A stretch of 64,000 nt of DNA from Clostridium puniceum (GCF_002006345.1 NZ_LZZM01000089.1:1-64000); one strand, 5' to 3'. Positions 48,251-57,534 are shown, numbered from the stretch's first letter. The notes: generated from the letters alone by a model not told the origin. Program-made: numbers and translations.

Positions 48251-48294
48251 AAAGACATGAATTTGATTTATAAAAAATCGAATTCATGTCTTTT
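48251..48294 (+). terminator. Terminator after the small membrane protein gene
   Basis: AAAGACATGAATT...AATTCATGTCTTT with long loop and TTTTATATT tail. Confidence 0.8.
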
Positions 48295-48479
48295 ATATTA
48301 TAATAAAAAAATATTTTATGTTTATAAAATTTAGTATAAAAATGGATAAAAAAATTAAATTATATAAATTTTGGACAGCATTTATATTTTTATGCAGTTT
48401 TTTATGAATTTATGTTATAATTAAGAAAAATTATATTAAATTAATTAAATAATTTGTTGAATAGAGAAGGATTGAAGAA

Positions 48480-49781
48480 ATGGAAATTCTATCATTAGGA
48501 GAAAAAATTAAAAGAAGAAGAAAACAATTAAATATGACCTTAAAAGATTTGGCGAAAGACAGAATAACTCCAGGACAAATAAGCTTGGTTGAGTCGGGTC
48601 GTTCTAATCCTTCAGTTGACTTATTAGAATATTTAGCTGATGCATTAAGTACATCGGTAGAATACTTGATGGAATCCGAAGAGAGTCAAGCTGAAAAAAT
48701 TAGTCTTTATTATGAGCAAGTAGGTGAATCTTGTATTTTACAGGAAGATTATGAAAAAGGACAAAGATATACTGACAATGCATTATATTATTGTGAAAAG
48801 TATAACTTAGAATATAGAAAAGCAATGATATATTTTATAACTGCAAAGTCTTACATGTATAAAAAAGATTTTCCGATGGCACAAAAGTTTTTTTTATCAG
48901 CAAATGTGATTTTTATAAAAAATAATAATTATGAACAAATAATAAAAACTTTTTTAAATTTAGCTAATATAGCCTTAGAATTAAGAGCATATCATTCAGC
49001 AAGCAGTTATTTAAAGCAAGCTGAAAAAGTATATTTAGATAATAAAGTAGTAGATGATTTTTTAATGGGAGAAATACATTATAATATGGCTAGAACATAT
49101 TATGATATAGAAGAATTAGATTCTGCATTAGAATATTCGTATTCAGCAAAAAAAAGATTTGAACAAATATACAATGATGAAGATTATGCAAATAATTTAT
49201 TTTGTTTAGCAGAAGACTTCAATAAAAAAGGTGATTTATTAAATGCTATAAAATACTCAAAGAAAACGCTAGAAGTTTATAAAAAAATACAATATAACAA
49301 GAGTATAGTTAATATAGAACATAATTTAGGAAAATTATTTTATGAATTAGGTGATTTAGACGAATCAATTAAACACTATGAAATATCAAGAAATGTCAGT
49401 ATTCAAAACCGCGTTGGTTATGTAAATGATATATTAATGGATATTTGCAAACATCATTTGAAACTAAAGAATACTGAACAATGCAGCAAGATATTAAAAA
49501 ATATTGAAAACAGCGTTGAAGAAGAAGATGTTGATAGGAAGATTGAATGTAAACTAATCAAATATACCATGTTTAGTATTGATGAGAAAGTTGAACAAGC
49601 AGAAAGTGTTTTAATTGATACATACTTATTAGCAAAAAATAGTGGGCGATTAGCTAAAGCAGGAGAATTAGCTATGAGAGTTGGAAAATACTTTATAGAC
49701 AAAAAAGAAGAAGAAGAAGCTTCATACTATTTAAATCAAGGAATAAAATTGTTTGATGAGGCAGAAAAGTTGAAAAATTAA
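48480..49781 (+). CDS. XRE-family regulator with TPR repeats (1)
   Basis: Cytosolic regulator of 433 residues. An N-terminal helix-turn-helix (about 7-65, IKRRRKQLNMTLKDLAKDRI, ISLVESGRSNPSVDLLEYLA) is followed by about eight tetratricopeptide-like helix pairs to the end (for example QVGESCILQEDYEKGQRYTD, NMARTYYDIEELDSALEYSY, HNLGKLFYELGDLDESIKHY). This HTH-TPR architecture is that of RRNPP-type and related regulators, where a peptide or protein bound by the TPR controls DNA binding. No peptide gene is visible beside it. Followed ten bases later by a paralogue. Confidence 0.85.
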   Translation: MEILSLGEKIKRRRKQLNMTLKDLAKDRITPGQISLVESGRSNPSVDLLEYLADALSTSVEYLMESEESQAEKISLYYEQVGESCILQEDYEKGQRYTDNALYYCEKYNLEYRKAMIYFITAKSYMYKKDFPMAQKFFLSANVIFIKNNNYEQIIKTFLNLANIALELRAYHSASSYLKQAEKVYLDNKVVDDFLMGEIHYNMARTYYDIEELDSALEYSYSAKKRFEQIYNDEDYANNLFCLAEDFNKKGDLLNAIKYSKKTLEVYKKIQYNKSIVNIEHNLGKLFYELGDLDESIKHYEISRNVSIQNRVGYVNDILMDICKHHLKLKNTEQCSKILKNIENSVEEEDVDRKIECKLIKYTMFSIDEKVEQAESVLIDTYLLAKNSGRLAKAGELAMRVGKYFIDKKEEEEASYYLNQGIKLFDEAEKLKN

Positions 49782-49800
49782 AAGCAAAGGGGTGATGGAT

Positions 49801-51066
49801 TTGGAAATACTGTCAACTGGTGAAAAAATAAAGAGAGCTAGAATATTTAAAGGAATTACATTGAAAGACCTTTGTGGAAACAAAATTTCAATTGCTAAAA
49901 TGAGTTGTATAGAAAATGGGAAAATTAAGGCTGATAAAGAATTACTTGAATATATAGCAGAGAAAATTGAAATTGATTTAGATTATTTAATAGAAGATGT
50001 TTATGAGCAAATTTTAAGTAACTTAAACTTTATAAAAAAGAATATTTCATGTGATAATGATTCTGAAAATAAATTAAAAGATAATTTAAGTTATGCACTT
50101 AAATATAAATATTATGATTTAGCATTTGAATTAATACATATATTGTTTTCTTATTATGTGGAAGAAAACAAAGTTGAAAACATTCAATTAATAGTTTCTC
50201 AATATTATGATTTATATCAAAGAAATAATACAGAAGAAAATACAGTTATATACTTTAAGGATATGGCAAGATATCTTTCTCAAAATAGAGAATATATAGA
50301 GGCAATATCTTACTATAGTAAACTTAGAGAAATGTTTCAACAAAAAAAAGAAGGTTTTGATAGTGGAGAATATTGCTTGATAGGATATAATGAAGCCTTA
50401 TGTTATCAAAATTTAAAAAAGTCAGAGGAAGCATATAGTATTTTATCAGAGATAATAGAATATGTTGATGCACTTAAAACTGATGAAAGTAAGGGGAAAA
50501 TATATCATATCTATGCTACAGTGTGCATTAAGTTAAAGAAAGATTATGTTGATGAATATAAAAATAAAGCCTTTGAGTATCAAAAATATAATCCTATTTC
50601 AGTAGCCTTATCACATGGGAACTATGGAAAGTATTATTTTGAAGTAGGGGAAAAAGATAAAGCAATTATAGAATTACAAAAAGGAATAAAAATATTCCCA
50701 AGCGATAATATAGAAAAAAATGTAGAATTTCTAAATTATTGTACTAATATATTAATTAAAAATTTAGAGTATGATACAGCATATAAGATCACAGAAGAGG
50801 CCTTAAATATGGCAATCATTACAGATAATATAAAGTTAATTGAAAAGTCATATTACTTAAAGGGTTTAATTTTACAAAAAATGGATAAATGTGTTGAAGC
50901 CGAAAAATACATGAATTTATCTTTAGATTCACTATTTAAATTTGGTACAAGAGAAGAACGAAAAAGCAGGTATATAGATATGGGACACCTTTATTATAAG
51001 CTTGGTTCTACTACAGATTCTTTAAAATACTTCAATTTAGCATTAGCAGTAGATAAAAAAATATAA
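49801..51066 (+). CDS. XRE-family regulator with TPR repeats (2)
   Basis: Regulator of 421 residues, paralogue of the gene just upstream (MEILSTGEKIKRARIFKG versus MEILSLGEKIKRRRKQLN). TTG 49801 is preferred over ATG 49795: AAAGGGG lies eight bases ahead and the N-termini then align. HTH about 7-60 (ITLKDLCGNKISIAKMSCIE), then TPR helices (ALCYQNLKKSEEAYSILSEI, HGNYGKYYFEVGEKDKAIIE, GHLYYKLGSTTDSLKYFNLA). The pair forms one operon, ended by a strong terminator. Targets and any signal are unknown. Confidence 0.85.
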   Translation: MEILSTGEKIKRARIFKGITLKDLCGNKISIAKMSCIENGKIKADKELLEYIAEKIEIDLDYLIEDVYEQILSNLNFIKKNISCDNDSENKLKDNLSYALKYKYYDLAFELIHILFSYYVEENKVENIQLIVSQYYDLYQRNNTEENTVIYFKDMARYLSQNREYIEAISYYSKLREMFQQKKEGFDSGEYCLIGYNEALCYQNLKKSEEAYSILSEIIEYVDALKTDESKGKIYHIYATVCIKLKKDYVDEYKNKAFEYQKYNPISVALSHGNYGKYYFEVGEKDKAIIELQKGIKIFPSDNIEKNVEFLNYCTNILIKNLEYDTAYKITEEALNMAIITDNIKLIEKSYYLKGLILQKMDKCVEAEKYMNLSLDSLFKFGTREERKSRYIDMGHLYYKLGSTTDSLKYFNLALAVDKKI

Positions 51067-51083
51067 TTAAATAATGCAAAATT

Positions 51084-51136
51084 AAAATAGAAGAATATTT
51101 GTTTATAATTTTAAACAAATATTCTTCTATTTTAAT
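51084..51136 (+). terminator. Bidirectional terminator
   Basis: AAAATAGAAGAATATTTGTT...AACAAATATTCTTCTATTTT, near-perfect 22-base stem between convergent genes. Confidence 0.85.
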
Positions 51137-51251
51137 TTGAATCTTATGAGTATAAATAATAATTTTTATGTAATTGTAATTTATACTTATAAAATATAAA
51201 TTAGCAATTACTTCGACTGTAAACTAAATTAAAATATATACTAATAAGAAC

Positions 51252-51674
51252 TTATTCTTCTAATGAGCCATCTGCATACCCAAAGGAATCATTTTGAGGA
51301 TCTACATTAAGAAAATAGTCCAATAAATCTTCAATACTAATAATTCCTATAATCTTCTCGCCTTCAACTACAGGCATAGCAATAATGTCATTTTTCCTTA
51401 AACGTTTAGCAATAGTAAATAGGTCTTCATCAGATTGAGCAACAATTACAGATTTTGACATAACCCATTCGACAGGACAACTAACATAATGACCAGGATG
51501 TACCATAAATCTATATATATCAGCTTTAACAACCATTCCTACGAGATTATTATCATTATCTACTACAGGCATACCATTTACATTAGATTTATTCATAAAA
51601 TCTAAAGCCTTATCTATAGAATCATTTGTGTGAATTGTGTGAAAATCGTGCTTAAGAACAGAATTAATTTTCAT
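51252..51674 (-). CDS. Tandem CBS-domain protein
   Basis: Protein of 140 residues made of two CBS domains (about 1-60 and 70-130), which pair to bind adenine nucleotides or similar ligands. Seen: THTNDSIDKALDFMNKSNVN, GMPVVDNDNNLVGMVV, AIMAMPVVEGEKIIGIISIE. The frame extends to 51716, but AAAGAGGTG lies just upstream of ATG 51674, and that start gives the normal CBS beginning MKINSVLKHDFHTIHTND. No partner enzyme is fused, so it is a free sensor of unknown target. Confidence 0.85.
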   Translation of the reverse strand: MKINSVLKHDFHTIHTNDSIDKALDFMNKSNVNGMPVVDNDNNLVGMVVKADIYRFMVHPGHYVSCPVEWVMSKSVIVAQSDEDLFTIAKRLRKNDIIAMPVVEGEKIIGIISIEDLLDYFLNVDPQNDSFGYADGSLEE

Positions 51675-51831
51675 AATATCACCTCTTTTAAAAATATAAT
51701 ATTTCCAATTGTACATGAATTACAGATTTGGATAAACATATAACTATATATACTACTATTTTACTACAGAATTATTAATTTTTAAACAAAAGTTTAATTA
51801 ATAAAAAAATATTATAAAAAAATAAATATAC

Positions 51832-51861
51832 TTTGACTTTCTTTGACCTATGTATTATTAT
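51832..51861 (+). promoter_or_regulatory. CtsR operator overlapping the clpB promoter
   Basis: The minus strand of 51832-51849 reads AGGTCAAAGAAAGTCAAA, an exact fit to the CtsR consensus RGTCAAANANRGTCAAA. It overlaps -35 TTGACT (51833-51838), which is followed by 17 bases and -10 TATTAT (51856-51861). CtsR should repress clpB until heat or protein stress. Confidence 0.88.
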
Positions 51862-51884
51862 ATATATGAGAAGGAATTATTTAG

Positions 51885-52095
51885 GATATTAATAAAAAAG
51901 GTACTAAGTAGAACCAAGACTTGATAAAAAGTACACACATATAAAAAAAGTGCGAAGCACAATTAATATCTTTACACCTATAAAGAAAATGCGAAGTACA
52001 ATTAGGAATTATCAACCACAAGTCAAACACATATAAAAGATTAAGAAGTATAATTAAGACTTTCGAGCACAACTAAAAGTGTATATTAATATTAA
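51885..52095 (+). repeat. Degenerate tandem repeats in the clpB 5' leader
   Basis: A unit like CACATATAAA-x6-TGCGAAGCACAATT recurs at about 51936, 51975 and 52028, and an older-looking copy near 51890 (AAAGGTACTAAGTAGAACC). Steps are 39 and 53 bases. One copy contains GTGC-GAA-GCAC. The 250-base leader has no other gene. Confidence 0.5.
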
Positions 52096-52113
52096 TTTTG
52101 AGGAGGAATAATA

Positions 52114-54723
52114 ATGAATATTGATAAAATGACTTTAAGAGTACAACAAGCTTTAAATGATGCAAATGTTACAGCAGTTAAGTTTAATCATCAACAAATA
52201 GATTTAATTCACCTTTTTTCTGCTCTTGTGGAACAAGATGATGGATTAGTACCAAATATTTTTACTAAGATGAGCATATCAGTAAAGAGTGTAAAAGATT
52301 CAATAAATAGAGAATTAGATTTGATGCCTAAGGTTTTAGGTGAAGGTGTTGGTAATGTATATATTAATAGAAAAGTAGAAGAAGTTTTAATTAAAGCTGA
52401 AGAAATTTCAAAGAAATTTGATGATTCATATGTTAGTGTTGAACATTTGATGCTTGCTATTATGGAAGTAGATAAGAGTAGTCCTGTTTCCAAAATATTA
52501 AAGCAATATAATATAAATAAAGATAATTTCTTAAAAATTCTTGCGGAGGTTAGAGGAAGTCAAAGAGTCGAAACACAGGATCCAGAAGGGACTTATGATG
52601 CATTAGCCAAGTATGGAACTAATTTAGTAGATCTTGCTAAAAAGCATAAGCTTGACCCTGTTATAGGAAGAGACGAAGAAATAAGAAGAACAATAAGAAT
52701 TCTTTCTAGAAGAACAAAGAATAATCCTGTATTAATAGGTGAACCTGGTGTTGGTAAAACAGCAATTATTGAAGGGTTAGCTGAAAGAATAGTACGAGGA
52801 GATGTTCCAGAAGGGTTAAAGGATAAAATTATATTTTCCTTAGATATGGGAGCATTAATTGCTGGTGCAAAATATAGAGGCGAATTTGAAGAGAGGCTAA
52901 AGGCAGTTTTAAAAGAAGTTCAAAGTAGTGAAGGTAGAATCTTGCTATTTATAGATGAAATTCATACTATAGTTGGGGCTGGTAAGACTGATGGTGCTAT
53001 GGATGCAGGTAATCTAATAAAACCATTACTTGCAAGAGGAGAGCTTCATTGCATTGGTGCTACGACCTTTGATGAATATAGAAAATATATTGAAAAAGAT
53101 AAAGCACTAGAAAGAAGATTCCAACCAGTAATAATAGATGAGCCTACTGTTGAAGATACAATAGCTATTTTAAGAGGATTAAAGGAAAGATTTGAAATAC
53201 ATCATGGAATCAGAATTCATGATTCAGCAATAGTAGCGGCTGCAAAACTTTCTGATAGATATATTCAAGATAGATTTATGCCAGATAAAGCAATTGACTT
53301 AATTGATGAAGCTGGTGCTATGATAAGATCAGAAATTGATTCTCTTCCTACAGAACTCGATATTATAAGAAGAAAGATATTTAAGCTAGAAATTGAAAAG
53401 GAAGCTTTATCAAAGGAAAAGGATGAAGGATCAAAAAGCAGGTTAGAAGATATTGAAAAAGAACTTGCAGAGTTTAAAGAAGAAAATGATGAAATGACTG
53501 CAAAGTATACTAAGGAAAAAGAGCAAATTATAGCAATTAAGACTTTAAAGAGTGAATTAGACGACGCTAGAGGCGAAATCGAAATTGCTCAAAGGAATTT
53601 TGATTATAATAAGGTGGCTGAAATTCAATATAGTAAAATTCCTGCATTAGAAGAAGAGATTAAACAAAAGGAAATTGAATTAAAAGAAAATTATGAAGGT
53701 GCTTTGCTAAAAGAAGAAGTTACTGAAGAAGAAGTTTCACAAGTACTTTCTAAGTGGACTGGAATTCCTGTTACTAATTTACTTGAAGGTGAAAGAGAAA
53801 AACTCCTAAGATTAGAAAGTGAAATGGGTAAGAGAGTAATAGGACAGGATGAAGCAATTGAATCTGTTACAAATGCAATACTTAGAGCAAGAGCTGGACT
53901 TAAAGATATTAACAGACCAATAGGTTCATTTATATTCCTAGGACCTACTGGAGTTGGTAAAACAGAACTTGCAAAAACCTTAGCTAGAAATTTATTTGAT
54001 TCAGAAGAAAATATAATTCGTATAGATATGTCTGAATATATGGAAAAGCATTCAGTATCTAGATTAGTTGGAGCGCCTCCAGGATATGTAGGTTATGATG
54101 AAGGTGGTCAATTGACAGAAGCTGTAAGAAGAAACCCTTATAGTGTAATTCTATTTGATGAAATTGAAAAAGCTCATGAGGATGTATTCAATATATTTCT
54201 TCAAATCCTTGATGATGGTAGATTAACAGATAATAAAGGTAAGACAGTAGATTTTAAAAATGCCATAATAATCATGACTTCAAATATTGGAAGTGAATAT
54301 CTATTAGAAAACAAAAACGAAGAATATGTTGAAGAAGATATTAAGAGCAGAGTAATAAGTGTATTAAAATCAAGGTTTAAACCAGAATTCTTAAACAGAG
54401 TAGATGATATCATAATGTTCAAACCATTATCAGAAGTTGGTATTAAGAAAATAATTGATATATTCTTAGGTGAGGTAGGAAAGAGATTAAAGGATAAGAA
54501 TATAGAAATAGAGGTTACAGATGAAGCTAAAACAATAATGGCAAGAGAAGGTTATGATGTAGTATATGGAGCAAGACCACTTAAGAGATATATTCAAAAT
54601 ACATTAGAAAATAGACTTGCTAGAATGATAATAAAAGGAGAATTAAATTATGGCTCAAAGGTTAGAATTCATGGAGTAGATGAGGAAATTCTTATAACAT
54701 CCGTTACATTACCAATTAAATAA
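52114..54723 (+). CDS. clpB: ATP-dependent disaggregase ClpB
   Basis: Hexameric AAA+ disaggregase of 869 residues, working with DnaK on protein aggregates. N-domain about 1-145 (double Clp_N repeat), AAA-1 about 160-400 with Walker A GEPGVGKT and Walker B RILLFIDEIH, coiled-coil M-domain about 410-525 (present, so ClpB rather than ClpA/ClpC), AAA-2 about 540-770 with GPTGVGKT and VILFDEIEKAHEDVFN, then the small C domain. RBS GAGGAGG. Controlled by the CtsR operator upstream rather than by CIRCE, of which no copy was seen here. Confidence 0.96.
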   Translation: MNIDKMTLRVQQALNDANVTAVKFNHQQIDLIHLFSALVEQDDGLVPNIFTKMSISVKSVKDSINRELDLMPKVLGEGVGNVYINRKVEEVLIKAEEISKKFDDSYVSVEHLMLAIMEVDKSSPVSKILKQYNINKDNFLKILAEVRGSQRVETQDPEGTYDALAKYGTNLVDLAKKHKLDPVIGRDEEIRRTIRILSRRTKNNPVLIGEPGVGKTAIIEGLAERIVRGDVPEGLKDKIIFSLDMGALIAGAKYRGEFEERLKAVLKEVQSSEGRILLFIDEIHTIVGAGKTDGAMDAGNLIKPLLARGELHCIGATTFDEYRKYIEKDKALERRFQPVIIDEPTVEDTIAILRGLKERFEIHHGIRIHDSAIVAAAKLSDRYIQDRFMPDKAIDLIDEAGAMIRSEIDSLPTELDIIRRKIFKLEIEKEALSKEKDEGSKSRLEDIEKELAEFKEENDEMTAKYTKEKEQIIAIKTLKSELDDARGEIEIAQRNFDYNKVAEIQYSKIPALEEEIKQKEIELKENYEGALLKEEVTEEEVSQVLSKWTGIPVTNLLEGEREKLLRLESEMGKRVIGQDEAIESVTNAILRARAGLKDINRPIGSFIFLGPTGVGKTELAKTLARNLFDSEENIIRIDMSEYMEKHSVSRLVGAPPGYVGYDEGGQLTEAVRRNPYSVILFDEIEKAHEDVFNIFLQILDDGRLTDNKGKTVDFKNAIIIMTSNIGSEYLLENKNEEYVEEDIKSRVISVLKSRFKPEFLNRVDDIIMFKPLSEVGIKKIIDIFLGEVGKRLKDKNIEIEVTDEAKTIMAREGYDVVYGARPLKRYIQNTLENRLARMIIKGELNYGSKVRIHGVDEEILITSVTLPIK

Positions 54724-54834
54724 TTATAAAACAATTGGTAGAAATTCAGAAAAGGCTTTTATAAACAAAATCATGCATTTTAATAGTATAAAATACTATT
54801 AATTTTGATACAAATATCACTAATATATTTTAAA

Positions 54835-54866
54835 AGATAATGTATACAAAAATGCATACATTATCT
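54835..54866. terminator. Hairpin downstream of clpB
   Basis: AGATAATGTAT...ATACATTATCT, perfect stem; the minus-strand side has the T-run (CTTTTAAAAT), so it may also end the ECF S-component transcript. Confidence 0.55.
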
Positions 54867-54904
54867 AAATGAAACTAAAGAATTAAAATAGTAATAAATA
54901 ATAA

Positions 54905-54945
54905 AAAGATAGGCAGTTTTATATTTTGTTGCCTATCTTATTTTA
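54905..54945. terminator. Terminator of the ECF S-component gene
   Basis: AAGATAGGCA...TGCCTATCTT; on the minus strand it is followed by TTTTTATTATT, immediately beyond the ECF stop codon. Confidence 0.8.
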
Positions 54946-54956
54946 ATTAAAATTTA

Positions 54957-55547
54957 TTATTTTTTTGTTTTTAAAATTGCTATTATAACAGGTACTGAAA
55001 TTACAGCACTTACTATAGCTTCTGGAATTCCGTTTGTAGCACCTATAGTTGCAATTGCAGCACCAGCAGTTTCAGGTTTTATTTTAAGGATGGCTGAATA
55101 CTTTTCTAAATAAAATACATAAGTAAAACCTAAAACACCTATTGTATTGATTAAAGTAGCACATATTGATGCTATGGCAATGCTAATACTTTGATTTTTA
55201 AATTTTGTCTTAATAAGCTTGTACACATAATATGCTACAAGTCCAATTAAAATTCTAGGTACTAATGCTATTATAGGATTCCAAAAAATAAATGATGTTG
55301 GCCCAGGTGCTGTAAAGTTTTGATACATTGAAAATAAACCAAAAACTAATCCAACTGCAGCACCAACTACAGGCCCTTCAACGATTGCACCTATTATAAC
55401 AGGAATATGCATTATAGTAGCTCTTACAGGTGGAATTGGAATAAATCCAAGACCAGTTAATCCTAAGAAAATTGAAATTGCAGAAAGCATTCCAACCATT
55501 GCTATTTGTCTCACTGAAAATCTTGTTTTAACATAATTTCTTTCCAT
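54957..55547 (-). CDS. ECF transporter S component, pantothenate-type group
   Basis: Membrane substrate-capture subunit of 196 residues and five to six TM helices. The frame extends to 55682, but ATG 55547 follows CGGAGG and begins the normal cytoplasmic stretch MERNYVKTRFSVRQIAMVG. Motifs are IPIPPVRATIMHIPVIIGAI and EGPVVGAAVGLVFGLFSMYQ, typical of the S-component group containing PanT (pfam ECF_trnsprt). It needs shared EcfAA'T subunits, encoded elsewhere. Ligand (pantothenate or another vitamin) is inferred only. A 130-base leader precedes it. Confidence 0.82.
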   Translation of the reverse strand: MERNYVKTRFSVRQIAMVGMLSAISIFLGLTGLGFIPIPPVRATIMHIPVIIGAIVEGPVVGAAVGLVFGLFSMYQNFTAPGPTSFIFWNPIIALVPRILIGLVAYYVYKLIKTKFKNQSISIAIASICATLINTIGVLGFTYVFYLEKYSAILKIKPETAGAAIATIGATNGIPEAIVSAVISVPVIIAILKTKK

Positions 55548-55588
55548 GAAAATACCTCCGTTCTTACTCCTTAATAATGGATATAATT

Positions 55589-55679
55589 CGGAAAAATCTA
55601 TAATAATATATGAATTTCCGTTCAGCTTCCAAAGGAATACCGACAAATAGTATTTTAACACTTTTAAAAAAATGTTCAA
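55589..55679 (-). promoter_or_regulatory. Promoter and leader dyad of the ECF S component
   Basis: On the minus strand TTGAAC (55674-55679), 16 bases, TAAAAT (55652-55657). The leader contains CGGAAA...TTTCCG (55589-55620). No known vitamin riboswitch core was recognised. Confidence 0.4.
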
Positions 55680-55713
55680 CAATATTTTAAAGGTGAGAAT
55701 AAAATTGTTTTTG

Positions 55714-55935
55714 TTAATATTGGTTAGGATTGTTATATAAGTCTTGTTTATCAGGCATTATAACTGCAAATATAAAATAAATCACAACACTAATTGGGAG
55801 AAATTCTATGCTGAGCAATACAAATAATATTCTAACTAAAGTAACATCACCATTAATATAATCAGAAAAACCAACAAGTACACCAGAAATTTTTTTTCTT
55901 GAAGTATCTTTATATAATCTTTTTTTTTCTAACAT
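55714..55935 (-). CDS. PspC-domain membrane protein
   Basis: Protein of 73 residues: charged start MLEKKRLYKDTSRKKISGVL, then GFSDYINGDVTLVRILFVLL and one or two TM segments ending FAVIMPDKQ. This is the PspC domain pattern (K-L-RS--D-ISGVLGG-A-Y-- D-T-VR). An upstream in-frame ATG at 55947 is possible, but GGTGG fits 55935 better. PspC proteins act in envelope stress signalling; no pspA gene is near. Confidence 0.8.
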   Translation of the reverse strand: MLEKKRLYKDTSRKKISGVLVGFSDYINGDVTLVRILFVLLSIEFLPISVVIYFIFAVIMPDKQDLYNNPNQY

Positions 55936-56190
55936 TATAACCACCATCCATGTTTTTTATTTATGTAATTTTTACTATTTATTTTCTAAGATAAATTATA
56001 AATATTTAAGTTATAGCTAATTTTCAATAGTCTTATTAATATTATTATAAATGAGAATTTAAAATTTGATAGTAGGTTTAATCTATCTTTATATAATAAT
56101 AAGAAAATCATAAGATATTTAAGGATTAATTCACTTGTGCTATGAATTTAAAAAATAAGATTCAAATTCTAAAAATTTGTTTATAAATAA

Positions 56191-56219
56191 TTGAAATATT
56201 AGAAATAAAGTGGTAATAT
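56191..56219 (+). promoter_or_regulatory. Promoter of the thiazole operon
   Basis: TTGAAA (56191-56196), 17 bases, TAATAT (56214-56219), 25 bases before the TPP aptamer. The stretch 55948-56190 is otherwise empty AT-rich DNA. Confidence 0.65.
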
Positions 56220-56243
56220 GGAGTTGTTATGAAAACTAAATAT

Positions 56244-56346
56244 AAAAAGGCTAGGGGTGCCAATTTAAATTGGCTGAGAGAAGCTATACTTGCTTTAACT
56301 CTTTTAACCTGATGTGGCTAATACCACCGTAGGGAAGCAATAAGTA
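56244..56346 (+). promoter_or_regulatory. TPP riboswitch (THI element)
   Basis: GGCTAGGGGTGCC, the P3 arm, TGGCTGAGAGAAG, then ACCTGATGTGGCTAATACCA and CCGTAGGGAAGC: the complete THI-box core in order. Thiamine pyrophosphate binding should promote the downstream terminator and stop expression of the thi genes. Confidence 0.96.
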
Positions 56347-56395
56347 AATTTAAATTATTTATTAAGTCATTAATAAATAGTAATATGAATTTTGT

Positions 56396-56426
56396 AGGAC
56401 TTGCCTTTATGGTGAGTCCTTTTTTA
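56396..56426 (+). terminator. TPP riboswitch expression-platform terminator
   Basis: AGGACTTGCC-TTTA-TGGTGAGTCCT with TTTTTT tail, 50 bases after the aptamer and before thiS. Confidence 0.85.
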
Positions 56427-56503
56427 CATGTTTTTTTAAGGTGAAAAGATGGAGCTATATAATTTAGTTTGATTATAAAAATTTTAAGAAAGAGGTGAAG
56501 AAA

Positions 56504-56698
56504 GTGATAGTAAATGGTAAAAAAATGGAACTTGGAAATAAAAAAGTAGTTAGCGATCTTATAAAGGAACTTAACTTAAATTCAGATAGACTTGTAGTTG
56601 AGATAGATAAAGAAATAATAACTAAAGAAGATTTTGAAAATCGTGAACTTAAAGAAAGTAATATCATTGAAGTTATAAGTTTCGTTGGTGGAGGCTGA
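56504..56698 (+). CDS. thiS: Sulfur carrier protein ThiS
   Basis: Ubiquitin-like sulfur carrier of 64 residues (MIVNGKKMELGNKKVVSDLI...EVISFVGGG). It ends in GG, which is adenylated by ThiF and converted to a thiocarboxylate that donates sulfur to thiazole. The frame opens at GTG 56495, but that codon is part of the RBS AGAGGTG, so GTG 56504 six bases later is used. First gene after the TPP riboswitch. Confidence 0.94.
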   Translation: MIVNGKKMELGNKKVVSDLIKELNLNSDRLVVEIDKEIITKEDFENRELKESNIIEVISFVGGG

Positions 56699-56727
56699 TT
56701 TCAAATATTTTAGAAGGAGGATTTTAG

Positions 56728-57534
56728 TTGAGAATTTTAGTAAATGAAAAAGAAGTATCTGTAGAAGATGAAAGGACAGCATTTAGTATTAGAGAAAATT
56801 TTAAATGTGACGCAGACATATTAATTTTAAATGGGTTTCCAATAAAACAAGACTACGTTTTAAAAGCTGGGGATAAGCTTACATTAATAAAGAGAGGAGA
56901 AATTCCTAGAAAAGAGGAGCTTGAAGCCTTAATGGTAAGCAGACATACTCCAAAGGTTCATGAAAAGGTAAAAAAAGCAAGAGTGGCTATTGCAGGGCTT
57001 GGAGGTCTTGGATCAACAGTTGCTTTAGCGCTTGGTAGAATTGGAGTTGGATATCTTAAAATAATTGATTTTGATGTAGTTGAACCTAGCAATTTAAATA
57101 GACAACAATATTTTATAAGACATATTGGAATGAAAAAGTGCGATGCATTAAAGGAGATACTTTCAGAAATCAATCCATTTATAGAGGTATGTAATGCAGA
57201 TGTAAATGTTAATACAGATAACATTAAAGAATTATTTGAGGATATGGATATTGTGATTGAAGCTTTTGATGGAGCAGAAAATAAAGCGATGATAGTTAGA
57301 GAGGTTTTACTTCAAACTAATAAGCCAAAGATAATTTCTGCATCAGGTATGGCAGGATATTATTCTAATAATTTAATAGTTAGTAGAAAAGTGAATTCAC
57401 GCTTTTATATTTGTGGAGATTTTGAAAACGAAGCAAAGGTGAATGAAGGTTTAATGGCACCTAGAGTCGGAATAGCAGCTTGTCATGAAGCAAATATGGC
57501 ATTAAGGCTGATTTTAAATGAAAATCATGTTTAG
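56728..57534 (+). CDS. thiF: ThiS adenylyltransferase ThiF with N-terminal ThiS-like domain
   Basis: E1-like enzyme of 268 residues that adenylates the ThiS C terminus. Residues 1-65 are a ubiquitin/ThiS-like fold without a GG end (MRILVNEKEVSVEDERTAFS...LKAGDKLTLIKRGEIP), the extra domain known from clostridial ThiF. Residues about 80-268 have the Rossmann site IAGLGGLGSTVALALGRIG, the ATP-binding SNLNRQQYF and DADVN-like region, and DIVIEAFDGAENKAM. There is no CxxC zinc pair and no catalytic Cys in the E. coli position that I can see. Start is TTG behind GAAGGAGG. Confidence 0.92.
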   Translation: MRILVNEKEVSVEDERTAFSIRENFKCDADILILNGFPIKQDYVLKAGDKLTLIKRGEIPRKEELEALMVSRHTPKVHEKVKKARVAIAGLGGLGSTVALALGRIGVGYLKIIDFDVVEPSNLNRQQYFIRHIGMKKCDALKEILSEINPFIEVCNADVNVNTDNIKELFEDMDIVIEAFDGAENKAMIVREVLLQTNKPKIISASGMAGYYSNNLIVSRKVNSRFYICGDFENEAKVNEGLMAPRVGIAACHEANMALRLILNENHV

